Shown here in pieces: positions 27,601-39,600 of a stretch of DNA of 64,000 nt. Origin of the DNA: Paragonimus westermani (taxonomy: Eukaryota > Platyhelminthes > Trematoda > Plagiorchiida > Troglotrematidae). The position numbers and the translations under genes are program-made. The notes below the pieces were generated by a model. That model worked only from the letters and a program-made list of their open reading frames with translations. It was not told where the DNA came from and did no database searches. The stretch spans positions 142,165 to 206,164 of the forward strand of contig QNGE01000739.1 in assembly GCA_008508345.1 (NCBI GenBank), in the 5' to 3' direction. Position 1 is the stretch's first letter. The number at the start of each line of letters is the position of its first letter.

Positions 27601-30600
27601 TGTTACAGACGAGCATGTATGTGCTTGTAGTGCAAAATGTTTTGACCATTGCAGTTACCGCTGAACAGAACTGGTTACTATTGATTCTCGTCGATCACTT
27701 GAAACCTAGCTCCGTTTTTGATGAACTGGATTTCACAATTGTTCACTTTTATGCTGTCACTACACATTGGTAAAACAATCTTTCTGAGGCCTTGATTGTG
27801 ACTATACTCGTGTAGATTGCTAGGCGAAACAAAAACACTACGTACTCAGGTAATACACACACTTTTGTCAGGACTGTCCGTTCTCTAATGGCAAGCCCGA
27901 ATAGGCTCTCGCCCTATCACTTCGAGATCAATCAGTCTGAGCCTACAATTGTTCGGAATAACGACTTGCATTATCCTGCCAAAATGAGCTGGTGATTTCT
28001 CTGAAATATGTATACATAAATAAACCATTACTTAACTCAACCGAAGTGACTTCAAAAGTAACGAACTTACACGTGCCTGCTGTCTACATGGTACTTTAAA
28101 ATGACGAAGGATTGAGATCACAAACGTTGCAAAATAAGTGAGTGACTTGCTTCAGACATACACAACTGCACAGGTTAGGTACAATTAATTACCGAAAATG
28201 GACGGAATTCTTTCGGCTGGTTCGAATATCGAATTGCACTTCATTGATGCCATCAGTCATTGTGCGGCAGCGTAAAATGTCCTGTCAAAAACGTATTCGA
28301 GGAAGTAATGAGTACTGTGGTTCTTTTACATTAGAAAGATCAACTTTTAAATTGTGACGACATAAATTAAGGAATCTGGGCTATTCTGAAAAGCTGCATA
28401 ATTATATTTGGTGAAAATTAATAGAAAATGAAGACTGGATTCAAACAGGTGAACTTTGTATTTTAGAAGAGGTGATATTTATTCATTCTTACAAGAATGA
28501 ACGGTTTTCACCTGTTGAACAAAGCAGGACAAGCAACAGCACCTTGATGAAAGAAACTAAACGCACTCCAAACTTTCAAAACTAATATCGTTTCGATTCC
28601 ATCCATCATACAACGGTCTCAGTAGGCTTTCAACTAAAGGAAGGTGTCACGTGCCACTACAAAGATTTTAAATCTTTTTAAAAACTCACAAATATCAGGG
28701 ACGTTTTGTTTCACTCTAGTCTAACAGCAACAATAGTCATGCAGGGGCGAGGATAAAAAGAACATATTGAACATTTTTTACATGGGAGTAGTTTAAACAT
28801 ATCACATGATTGCTTGTAATGTGTATTACGTCGATAAGCAGTTGATTCTACTTAAAAGTTATAACTTAGGAGTTGAGACTGCTGAACAAAATTTGTCGGC
28901 TCTTAAGCACCCCAGTTTGCGTGCCAGATAAGTATGGCATATGGATAGCAGAATTTTACAGAGGGGGGTAACAAGTAAACCTGTACAGTCGTCACTAAGT
29001 TGCTCAGAGAAGCCATATAATCATTTATCACTAAAACAGTCAACTCCAATCGCATCCATACACAATGATTGGGGAACTGATTACCTGTTCAGAGGGAATG
29101 TATCCATCTTGTCGTATCACATCGATGCGATCAAGAAAGCTGAAATCCAGAAGAATACCACGTCATCACTCTGTGCACACGTACTCACAATAGTATGAAG
29201 AGATAAGGCAACTATTCCGTTTCAAACGATACTGATTACGTTAGTCAGTGAGAAGTCACGTGATAAAGATGTCAAACAGTTTTGTGCATTTTAAATCCCG
29301 GATTGAGTATATCAAGTTATTTATCAAGTATAAAGTCAGGTTGTCCTCCACAACATAAGTCGGGTTGAGCACAACTTGTAAGCAGTTGATACCTATGCTT
29401 ACAATACAGTAAGATTATATCAATATACCAGTAAGTGTCCGGTCATCATAAAAGTATGAATGCGTGGTGTAAGCACCACACGAGAACCTACATGGTTCGA
29501 AGGCGTGTCTTTGGGAGAAAAAGCCTAGCTTATCAGTTGGCATGCTTGTTTCCTTACGTGAATGTCATTAGGTCGTGCACTTTTTGGAAATAACAACCCA
29601 TCAGTTGATACATCGTGTACATTCCATTTTGCCTTAAACTTGACAAGGTAGTCAGATGACCAGCGTATGCCACTGGCTTGAGAAATCAGGGGTCACTTCA
29701 CAGTCTGGCTGTATTAGACATTATAAACATTCTAGTTTGGAAGCAAAAAAGCAGAACGATCTATAGGATGGCGTTGACTACCAGCAGATGCAGACACTAC
29801 TGGTCATTCACTTGTTTTTATTTGCTCCGATCAACCTTAATTTAGGCAAAAACACAACTTCAGTTCGCTAGCTGCGTGAATTTGTCCAGCACTATGGTGG
29901 TATGAGATTCACAAATGGATGATTCTGTCGTACCTGGAATTTCATCTCTAAATACCCACTTAAATACTGAACAGTGTCACGGAGGCAATCAGCATGACGT
30001 ATGAAAAACTAATATTGCAATTCGCAAATTATTTTTATATATATAGGAAAGCAGGTAGTGCAGTGTCACTCACTATTTGGCTGAATCTAGCAGTTGATAC
30101 TCGTCGGCCTTGGTGAACACATTCTGCACTCCTTGGTCACGCCAGAGCTTTTCCACTGCATCGAAAAATGCCTGACCAAGAGTGAAAATTTCAAACAGTG
30201 TGCACTTATTTCATAGATTCTTGTTAACGAAATGTTACACGGACAATATCTGTTGTCCTTGTGAAATTTTATTTGTGCAATACATTAAATCCCATGTTAC
30301 AGGGGTATTTCAACCAACCTTGAAGTGCGATATTCCAGGCTGAAATGGTGGCGTCCGTAATCCGCTCGTGCACGTTAGCTGTCAATGAGTACACGTAATT
30401 TCACTTGTGGAATTTTGGTCCAGTCGTTTTAATTTCATCAAATCCAATTTCCGACATTTGCGCAGCCAACAAATCAGTAGTTGAGTTCAAACCATAAGTA
30501 TATGCATACCACCTCACAGGTTTAATGTAATACCGAGTAGGCTACAATTTTATTAAATCAACATCACAAACTGAACAGTGGTCTCGCTGAAACTTCTAAG

Positions 30601-33600
30601 GGTCACAAAACACTAGGCACAGGATTGGTAGCAAATGAGGCGAGAAGATAAAGCCGACGCTCTCTTTTGTCAAGAGGAGCCAACTGACATTTATGGCTAA
30701 AATTGAAGGCACCCTAGAGCGCTATTAAGGGACCTTCGAAAGATACATCTCATAGACAATTTTGACTTCAGGTCTTCGTATGCATATGAAACAGGAAAGT
30801 TTGGGTTATCACATTGATTTGGATCTTTTAATTGTTGGAAAATAATACGCCTTAAATTGCGCATATTTTTCACTGTGTATGAAAAGATGACATCTTACTT
30901 ACAAAAGTAAGTGACATTAACGAAAAACTCTCCTATATTTATATACATGAGGTGGTATGTAATTAGGCGAGATAAGAGTAATCGACCAAACCAAAAGAAA
31001 TACATGAAAATTTGGTGGCGTGTTAACTGATGTGTTGTTAGAACTCAAAAAGTTTGTACCCTAATGAGAAATCAATATAATCGGTACTAGTGGAAGTAGG
31101 CGCGGCGTATTTGAGTGATATCGTAACAAAACTGCTCAACTAACTCTTCCAGCATTTCAGTTGTAAACTGTCTGTAAAGTATAGTACAACTATTGACGAA
31201 ATGATTTGAAGCGATTTCGTATATCTTGTATGCTTATTAAAGCGGCATATTTGAGGCACAAATAAAGCTCAGTAGAAAACACCTAATGACTAAATTGATG
31301 TACATTTAGTTGTAAGCCTTGGAACTTGTGAACTTCACAAACTCATACTTGTAAATACGTATTGAATACCGTGACAAATATTTACTGAAGACAGAGACGA
31401 AGTCTGTTGGTTTCCATGTGACTAGGTTAATATAACGATCGCTGGTTAAGTTGTGTGTTTACTACAGGTAAGCTTACTGTTCAGGCTAACTAGGAGCCTG
31501 CAGTCTGATCACTACTTACTCTGAATAGTAGCGTTCACACCTCTACATCTTGTTCTGCATTATCACATGCATTCTCACCGAATTACATTTCCGTTAGTAT
31601 TGAGCCAGCAATAATCCTCAGTCACAACTACGCAACTGGTAGAATTTTTGGCTGCCTCTATTTGTTTCCAAGTTGACCATCACTCACATTTCATCGCAGC
31701 CTTCGCATTCACATAGACTTTCCAGCCAGCCGGTGTCTTTCGAAAAGAAGCAATAGACTCGAGTTTCGCTATCATTAGAGCTCATCAGTAGTGCATATCC
31801 TTGCCACGGCCGGGATTTGAACTCCGGACATTCCAATCATGAGGCAACCGTGTTAACCACTGCGCCATTGACCTCACATTAGGCACGACCGAATCATCAA
31901 ATCTGAACGCTCAACCACTCTCGCTTGTGAGCAATGATCAGGTTGCCCGATCGTCTCGAGAGGAGACACAGTTACTGCCTGTTAACTCCAATCGATAACC
32001 CCCCGAGCACACACCGATATTTAAAAGGACGATTGATATCACACCGAGGTTCATTCCAACGTCTTATCACCGGACTAAAGGTATTCGGGGGAACATTCCT
32101 TGTTGATTTAAAAGAAGTGTCAGGCAGCAAAATCCTTTCAAATTGAATCAAACGTAGGGTGAAGTAACACTATGAAGTACACTTAGAAATACTGACTGAT
32201 AAATGAGAAATTGACGACTGTCTGAATAGTTAAAATGAACTCTATTAAGATAAACAAATCAACTCGGAAGAGTTGTCGTACGAAAGTGCGATTCTTTGAT
32301 GGACCAGGCTTCCCATATCACTCTGTGGCTCAACTGTTGGATTGTCTGCAGCGTGGGTGAACGCGGTTTCTGTTTCAACATCAGCGATCGAAAGTGGTAT
32401 GGTAAAACGCAACTGTAGACATAGAAAACAGATGATGAATTTCAAGTGCTGTTAACGCAATGATCGTTGCTGTCAAGCTGCCTAACTACTCCAAATCAAC
32501 TAGGGCATTAATGTTATTTCCGTGGTCTCCTTCAGTGTACTGTTATTTACACGTTCTCTTAAAGCCACCAACGTTGATCTCGCGACCTTTGGCTCATCTG
32601 GACTGAACGGCGAATGTCACCTAGCCTAGGTTAATTACAGAAAAATCAAGTTGATCAGCACCCCTTCATTGACACACTGGTCTGGTTCTCATCAATCCCT
32701 CATCGTGACTGCAGCGTTTCGTCTCCTCGACCAAATAATGGGTGCCCAATCCAACAGTTCTGTTCACAGCCAAAGTCACCAGAATTGGGTGATTTGCATA
32801 CTACTTGGGGCACTGTGTGTCACACAGTTCATTTAAATGACAAGTTGGTAATACGTATTTTCTGAAAGCTGCTGGTCGGTTGCGATATCTTCAAGGGGCT
32901 TCGGTGGGTGCAATTTTAATTTGAGTGGTTTTGAGGTTCATAGATTTCAGGTGTCACAAAATGACGACGTCACTATGGAAATGGTGGCTTCCGGCTGGTG
33001 TTATTAGCATACCATCCAAACAGTTTGCATGAAAGAATGAGAAAAGTTTTCATCTTTCGGGTTATGCACACGATTCTTCTCAAATTAAAAAGGACATAAA
33101 AGTGTACATCTAAGATAGTAGTGCGAGAAAAATACTAGTCTCCGACATTTCATGTGTGAACTGATACAAATGTACAAACGGCATGTGTAATAAATAACTC
33201 ACAACTATGTTACACACATTTCACAGTCAGTCGAACCAGGTACCTACCCCAGAATAGATAAATTCGTCTGACGATGAACCTTCCAAAAGACGTTGGGCCA
33301 AATCCACGTTCTCGTTCGACCGGAAAGGGACACCCAGAACTCGCATCCCACCTAGTAGGGACTAGGTTCGAGAATAAATTGAACAAGTCATCAATGGTTG
33401 AACCACCAACCTGTAGAAATCATACGAATTCATGGAAGAGTGACCAGTGGGCATTCAGCGAGTTTGTGGATCAATCCTGAGTAGGCTACACTTTATGGTA
33501 TTCCAACAATATGAAAATCAAACTTTATTTTCATTTGACAAACACACTTCTCTTGTGTACGTGTCCTGTTAAAGGTCTGCACATTTTGTGCAACATAGGA

Positions 33601-36600
33601 TTTGTGCGGATCTTAAGTAACAAGGACAATTAACTGAAATGTTCACTCGGTTTTGCTGTGTGAAATGTGACCAGCTGACTACCAGTTTGTTAATCTGAGA
33701 CTGTCTAACAGAAAGGTTTTATTTGGAACCCAATCGAATATGATCAGTACAATGTAGCCGCCCAAAAGCTCATTTGAACTGGACAGGTGCGCTGATTTGA
33801 ATTCCACGATCGGACAACGTTCGACTGTTTTCTGGTCATATTTGGAAGGATAAATTATTCTCGGTAAGATGACTAACCAACTGTGTCTACGCGTTGCCCC
33901 GAATAGCGTGATAAGATGGATCGCAAGTGTTGTGTAATCACAAAGGCCTGGTATAGAAATCGAACCTTGCTTTAAAGCTGGTCACAATTTTCAAGTCACA
34001 AAAGCGACGCAGCCTATGGATAAATCAAGTGAACGTCCAGGAGTATTTCATGATATATGCTGATCGGACGTTTGGAAATAGAGTTATGCTATTCGTAAGG
34101 GTATAATAATTCCTGAAAGAGTTTTGTTAGTGGGTCATTGTAAGAGTTTACCTAAACCATCGTGCCAGCTGCTTTGCAGTAACGTGGGAGATAAAATGGA
34201 ACTATGAGGGGTTACACGCAGCCTGAGTAGCATTTGTATGAAAATTGTTCATGATTAACTTTTGTACAATAATTGAACTAGCCTATGATTCAGTCGGTCG
34301 CTTGAATTCAGGATAAACTATACAGAGAGCCGAAGTCAACATCAGAAGGTGTAGTTGGTGATGATTAAAATCCTCAGCAAAGAAGGCGGAACGCAAACTA
34401 TTAAATGTTCAGCTTGACATATTAACTTATTTTGGTGACCATGTCTGGTCGGATCATTGCAAGTGAAGATTTGATAAATGAATTGCCATCGAAGCTTCAT
34501 TTGCCAAAATTAATGATGTTTTTCCGTGTCACCTGGTTTAGTTTCGTTAGTTCAATATGGTAAGCGGTCAAGGGAACTGACGGAAATTTGACGAGGCGAA
34601 TGTTTACATTATTCCATCAGTATATGGCTGAAATATTATAAAATGTTTTGTTGCCCATTGACCTCACCCAGTTAGAAATCCTGGGCTGTGCGTAGCCAAC
34701 CATTTCAGAATCGAAACACTGTAGATGCGCTCAACAAGATCCTTTCGTCCACCGGATATTTTTAGTGTACAATGAGAATTTAACCAAGCTTCGCTTGTGA
34801 TAAATTAAAAACGCAAATTCACTGCGTTCACACATTTTAAGTACGCGGTACACACAATAAGAATAGAATACCAAATTGTGTGGCAATCAGATGGGTTGAT
34901 TTGGTGTTGAGGATGAAGGTATTAGTAGTTGAACAAAACTTCCATCTTATTCACTTCATATGATAGCTAAAACATGCCACCACTTGTGGGCATTCACCAC
35001 AGAGTGATCTGATTGTCCTTAAATGGATTCCAAATTAGCAAAAAATAAAGTGGTTGTTCACTTTCATCCGAAGAGTTCTTTAGAAGCCAAAATTTAGCGA
35101 ACGAACAGGTTATTTGTTTTCTTCAGGTTAGATAAAAAACATGGCAAACATAAAAATGTCTATCAAGCAAATGTTAGATCATCTCTGACACATTTATTCC
35201 ACTGTACTGTGTACACAACTGAAGCCACAAGCCCGTGTTCCAGTGAAAGGACTATTGCAACATTGATGACGAGTTCTACATTGGGTAGCTATAAATATCA
35301 CTTAACTCTGGGAGATCGATCGACTTTACTCTTTTCTCTGTTCCTTTGGGGCTGTTTATATCAGGCAGTGTATGGGAATACCGATGCTTAATAAAAGTAC
35401 TGAAGTGTAATCTCGGCCCTGGTGGACTCTGTCAACGGAGTCAGTGTGATTGCCTCAGCTGTATCACACCATAACCGTTCGCAACAGAAGTATAATTTGT
35501 TGTGTACTTATGGCTGCGGAAAACATCTAAATTTGGTGAAAAACCCTTTTCTGTGTTCATTGGTCTTTCGGTCAATCACCGCGATTTCCAAGAGCTACCA
35601 TCACTAAGCCATACAATGTCACGATAACTAAGTTATTAATTCTAAGGTGAATTTCTATCTACCATGTAGTGCAGGTCACCCACTCCAAATATTTTTTACA
35701 TTCATCGCTTTGGATTTAGCATGAAGATAGCAAACTCAGCTTGGATTTTGCTAGTCACGCTTAGGTATCCTGGGGTTGTCCAGGAGAGTCTGAAAAAGTT
35801 TGGAAGAACACTATTTTAACTTAAGAACCAACAGATATGGCACTGCAACTGGGTGCAACACATTATCCTAGTGAGTAAAGATTTAGTCTGCATTGATCAA
35901 ACGACTGACGTTTTAGTAGTCAACACCTATTGCTTAATCAACTGTCCTGCTTCCTGGACCCAGCATCTACTAGGCAAGACAATATTTCCTTCTGCAATGC
36001 TTCCATGTGATGTAGGTAAACTTGCAAAAATAAGAACTTTTTAAAGTCGAAAACTCACAAATACTACTAAGATAAATCATGAAGCACCGTTGCACCTACG
36101 TTATTGGCTGTTACTTGTAATATTCAAAGCAAAATTGAGGCCAATACATATGAAGTCTAAGTGATGGGCTATAATGGAGGACCGATAAGAGCTATTGTGT
36201 TAAATCGTTCTTTTGGGAAACCAGTAAGATAAAACACATATCACCGAGTGAGACTAAAACGTAAGAAATAATCGTTCAAAAATTATCTTGCGAATGTTGG
36301 GCAGAATTTATCGGCAGTTAACAGTTTTCAAACTATTCAGGCATCCGTTATTTATACGAAATATTTGAAAATGAGTTCCCACGAGCCAATACAGACGTGT
36401 CCAAATGGGAGACCTATATTCTGCAAACTACTGTTCAGAAAAATTCACTCTGTGTCAAAGCCTCTACAAGTACAATACCGCGGTTTCTTTGTGAACCTAG
36501 TTCCATGCATAAAATTTCGAACGTGGGAACGTTTTATCGGTTTAAAGTTTCTGTTTTGAGTTCAAGAAATCGGCAAAAAAATTTCGACTGTCTCCTACTT

Positions 36601-39600
36601 CTGAACTGTGTTCGAAGTTTTTTTTCAACAGATGCAGGTGGCTTTAAACAATTTTGGTCGTAGTTCATTTGCATTATTTGGCTAAATGTTTCCTAACAGC
36701 GGGTTATTCAGAGGTAGGGAACGGTCGCTTTTGATCACAATCCCTAATCGATCTGCTATGACGCATTAATCGGGAGTTTATTTTGACAGTGAAGGCAAAC
36801 AAATCTGAAACGTAACATGGTCGAATCACGAAGTCAGGAGTTTATGCCAGAAAAAACGCAAGATTTCAATTCAAACGTATAAAAAGTTTCACGACTTACC
36901 AGCATAGCGTCTCTTATGTTTTTGTATACATGTGGCACGAATTCTAACTTTTCCCTAAAAACAAAATGGTGAAATGTATTTTTCTCCCTGAGATACACGG
37001 AACAATGGATTCATATATAGGCATATTGATAACAATCAGGGTGCAATTGGTTACATTGCGCGTTTGTTTCAATTTATACTGAAAAGACTCCGTTCCCGTG
37101 GGATGTCAGTAATTTTATGCCATTGTAGTGAGCTGTAGTCCGGCGCATTCACAGCAATGATAAACGACTGTTGCAAAACAATATTCCATGAAAGTGATCA
37201 CCGGTTCCAACCATCTCAGTTCTGCTCAGAAGTTGTCTTAACCCATTCGTAATAACATCTTGTTGGAGTTGCCGGAACACTCTTTAAGGTTCTCCGTAAA
37301 ACGAGAATGCTTCTAGTTAAATATTTAGATGTAACGGTCCGTTAAGGTCTGATGTGAAGTCACTAGAGCAGTGGCTAATACGTTCATTTCGGCAGTGCGT
37401 ACGCGCGATTCCAGCTCACATTTGAAGTGTGGTAGCACTCAACTAAGAACTCAACAAAAATTTGGAGTTGCTGTTTGACATGTGAAACCTGAGGTAAATT
37501 ATCTGAAACACTGCGGCTGCAACAGAGTAGAAGCGGTCAGTTTGCGAAATTCAGATACTCGACCAATGAATCACAGCCACGCTTCTGGATGTTTCCAATT
37601 TGGATTGAAGAAGCTGACTAAGTATAGCTTACAGCCGATCTAACAGCAATACGACAGTAATTCCCATTCTGCCATACAATTAAAAAAAGTGACCTAAAAA
37701 CTCTGCCATTGTTGTTGAGAGTATTTGTTTTTACCAACAGGTTCAATGTTCTTGTGGCTGTCACAGTCCTCGTCTAATTCATGCATGACCCTTTGACGGT
37801 CACGTTGCACACTGAATTGAAATTTCAGTTTTTGAAAGCCGAAGGACACTGATTTGCATATCATTTCGGCTGATCAACTACTAACCACCTTGACTGAATC
37901 AGCTTTGAATGAAACGTTGAACTTTCATCATGAAATTATGATGCAAACATTTATGATCAGTTGGTCTTACCAGTTCTTTCTTAAAAGCGTGCAAGTCTCG
38001 TGAACGCCCTATTCACTTAGTCCCCACTTTAACAAACACAACTGGTTTGTCCGGGAAACTTTTATCAAAATGTCGAAAATAATGTCTACTGTAGGGCAGA
38101 ACACTGATGAATAAATGTTTTTGTTGACTAAACAGAACAACTTGTTTATTCATGAAACAGAGAAAGCAAACGCTTTTATCAGGTTAAGTTAATCAAACCA
38201 TAGTTGGTAAGCGTAAGACATCAAATTCTCAGTAGTAAAAGGGTATTTTAGTCAAAACCAGAACTCGGGCCAGATTCACAGCAGTGATGATAATCGCGTT
38301 ATTCTACGCAGCATATATTTAACAAGTTGAGTCATAACTCTACACTGGAAGAATAGAAATGTTACATTCGGACTGCACCACCCCAATGCTTCACTGTATT
38401 TGTCATCCAGTAAATAGCAGGTGTTTGGAACAGTCAACTTGGTCATGGATGTACAGCTACCACTACGACGATTATCCAAAAGCGGATTTCAGGGTATCGC
38501 ATAGACACGGTTTAGTCAGGCAATTATTATACTCGTTTCAGAAGATGCGATTTTCCACACCATTGCAGTCAATCATACCAAACCCTTAAAACGGAGATAT
38601 TCGAGGACAAATCACTCAGTAGGATTGGAACAGTTGAAGAGCTTGTCTGAGTGCGGGAGTTACAATCAACTGCGTTTGTATTCAACTTTTGCCGATCGAA
38701 ATTCTTAATAATTCAAAGTTTGAAAAGCGTTTGGATTAGCGTGCGGACGTGATTAAGTCGGATTATTATTGAGATTTGGCCATGCGTAAGATAACAACAT
38801 TAACAGATATATTCTTACTCCGTGTGCAATAATTCACAAAGATTATCATAGGTTAATATGTGTACAGTACAAAGTTGTTTCGTCACAAGACCTCCAATTT
38901 GTATGAGGTTGTGAGATAGCTAGTTAGACAGGCCAAAGCTAAGCTTGCTTGTAGTACGTGGCTATGACTGCCACGTAATCCGATTTTGGATGAGAAAAGT
39001 TTCATCGCAGAGTGTGGGAATTTGAAGTCTGGATGAAAAACATGCTATCATTATAAAAATTTGGATGAGCAAACGACAGCTTGCGTCCAAGATAATACAG
39101 TTGATCAGGGAATGTAAACATATGTATTTCTATCGAAAGTATAAAGTATTCCAGAGCTCCACTCAAATTTATCTCATTAGCTGATGTAACTGCTTGTTAA
39201 AAACACACATGATTATGATTACAAACTGAACGAATTCGTTCTGGGAACTTTTTCTGGGTAACACCTAGCACCAATGTCGTACAGTAATTTGGAACGGTTT
39301 ACTCATATTATTTTGTTTGACCTGAAATAATCAACCGAACGATATCAGTACTCTAATTTTCTAAGAATGTCGAGTTGATAGGCGACCCCAAACAACCATA
39401 TTTTCGAGTGGAAAAATAACATTTTGAAATGCAACTTCATTGTAAATCCACCATAACTACCAGTAAAAAACAAACAAACATTGGGTTTCGATGATGTGCG
39501 CGCCTGAAATTTTGTTTTGTAAATATTTCCAGATTAGACCATGCCGTTTTATCTAATTTGATACGGGGAAAAATAATCTGGAGTAATTTTTATGAGTGCC

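Noticed and set aside
28142..28357. Plus-strand 71-codon frame
   Set aside because: Antisense shadow of the switch I exon at 28193-28281.
28941..29198. Plus-strand 85-codon frame
   Set aside because: Antisense shadow of the G-alpha exon at 29085-29139.
32245..32445. Minus-strand frame [18 protein letters not shown] as a possible alpha-A/alpha-B exon
   Set aside because: It has a good acceptor (TTTTCTATGTCTACAG) and a possible phase-0 donor, but no convincing residue match to G-alpha and the phase does not join the P-loop exon.
34680..34790. Minus-strand [20 protein letters not shown] as a possible alpha-A helix exon
   Set aside because: Helical pattern only; acceptor phase and donor phase both fail to fit the neighbouring exons.
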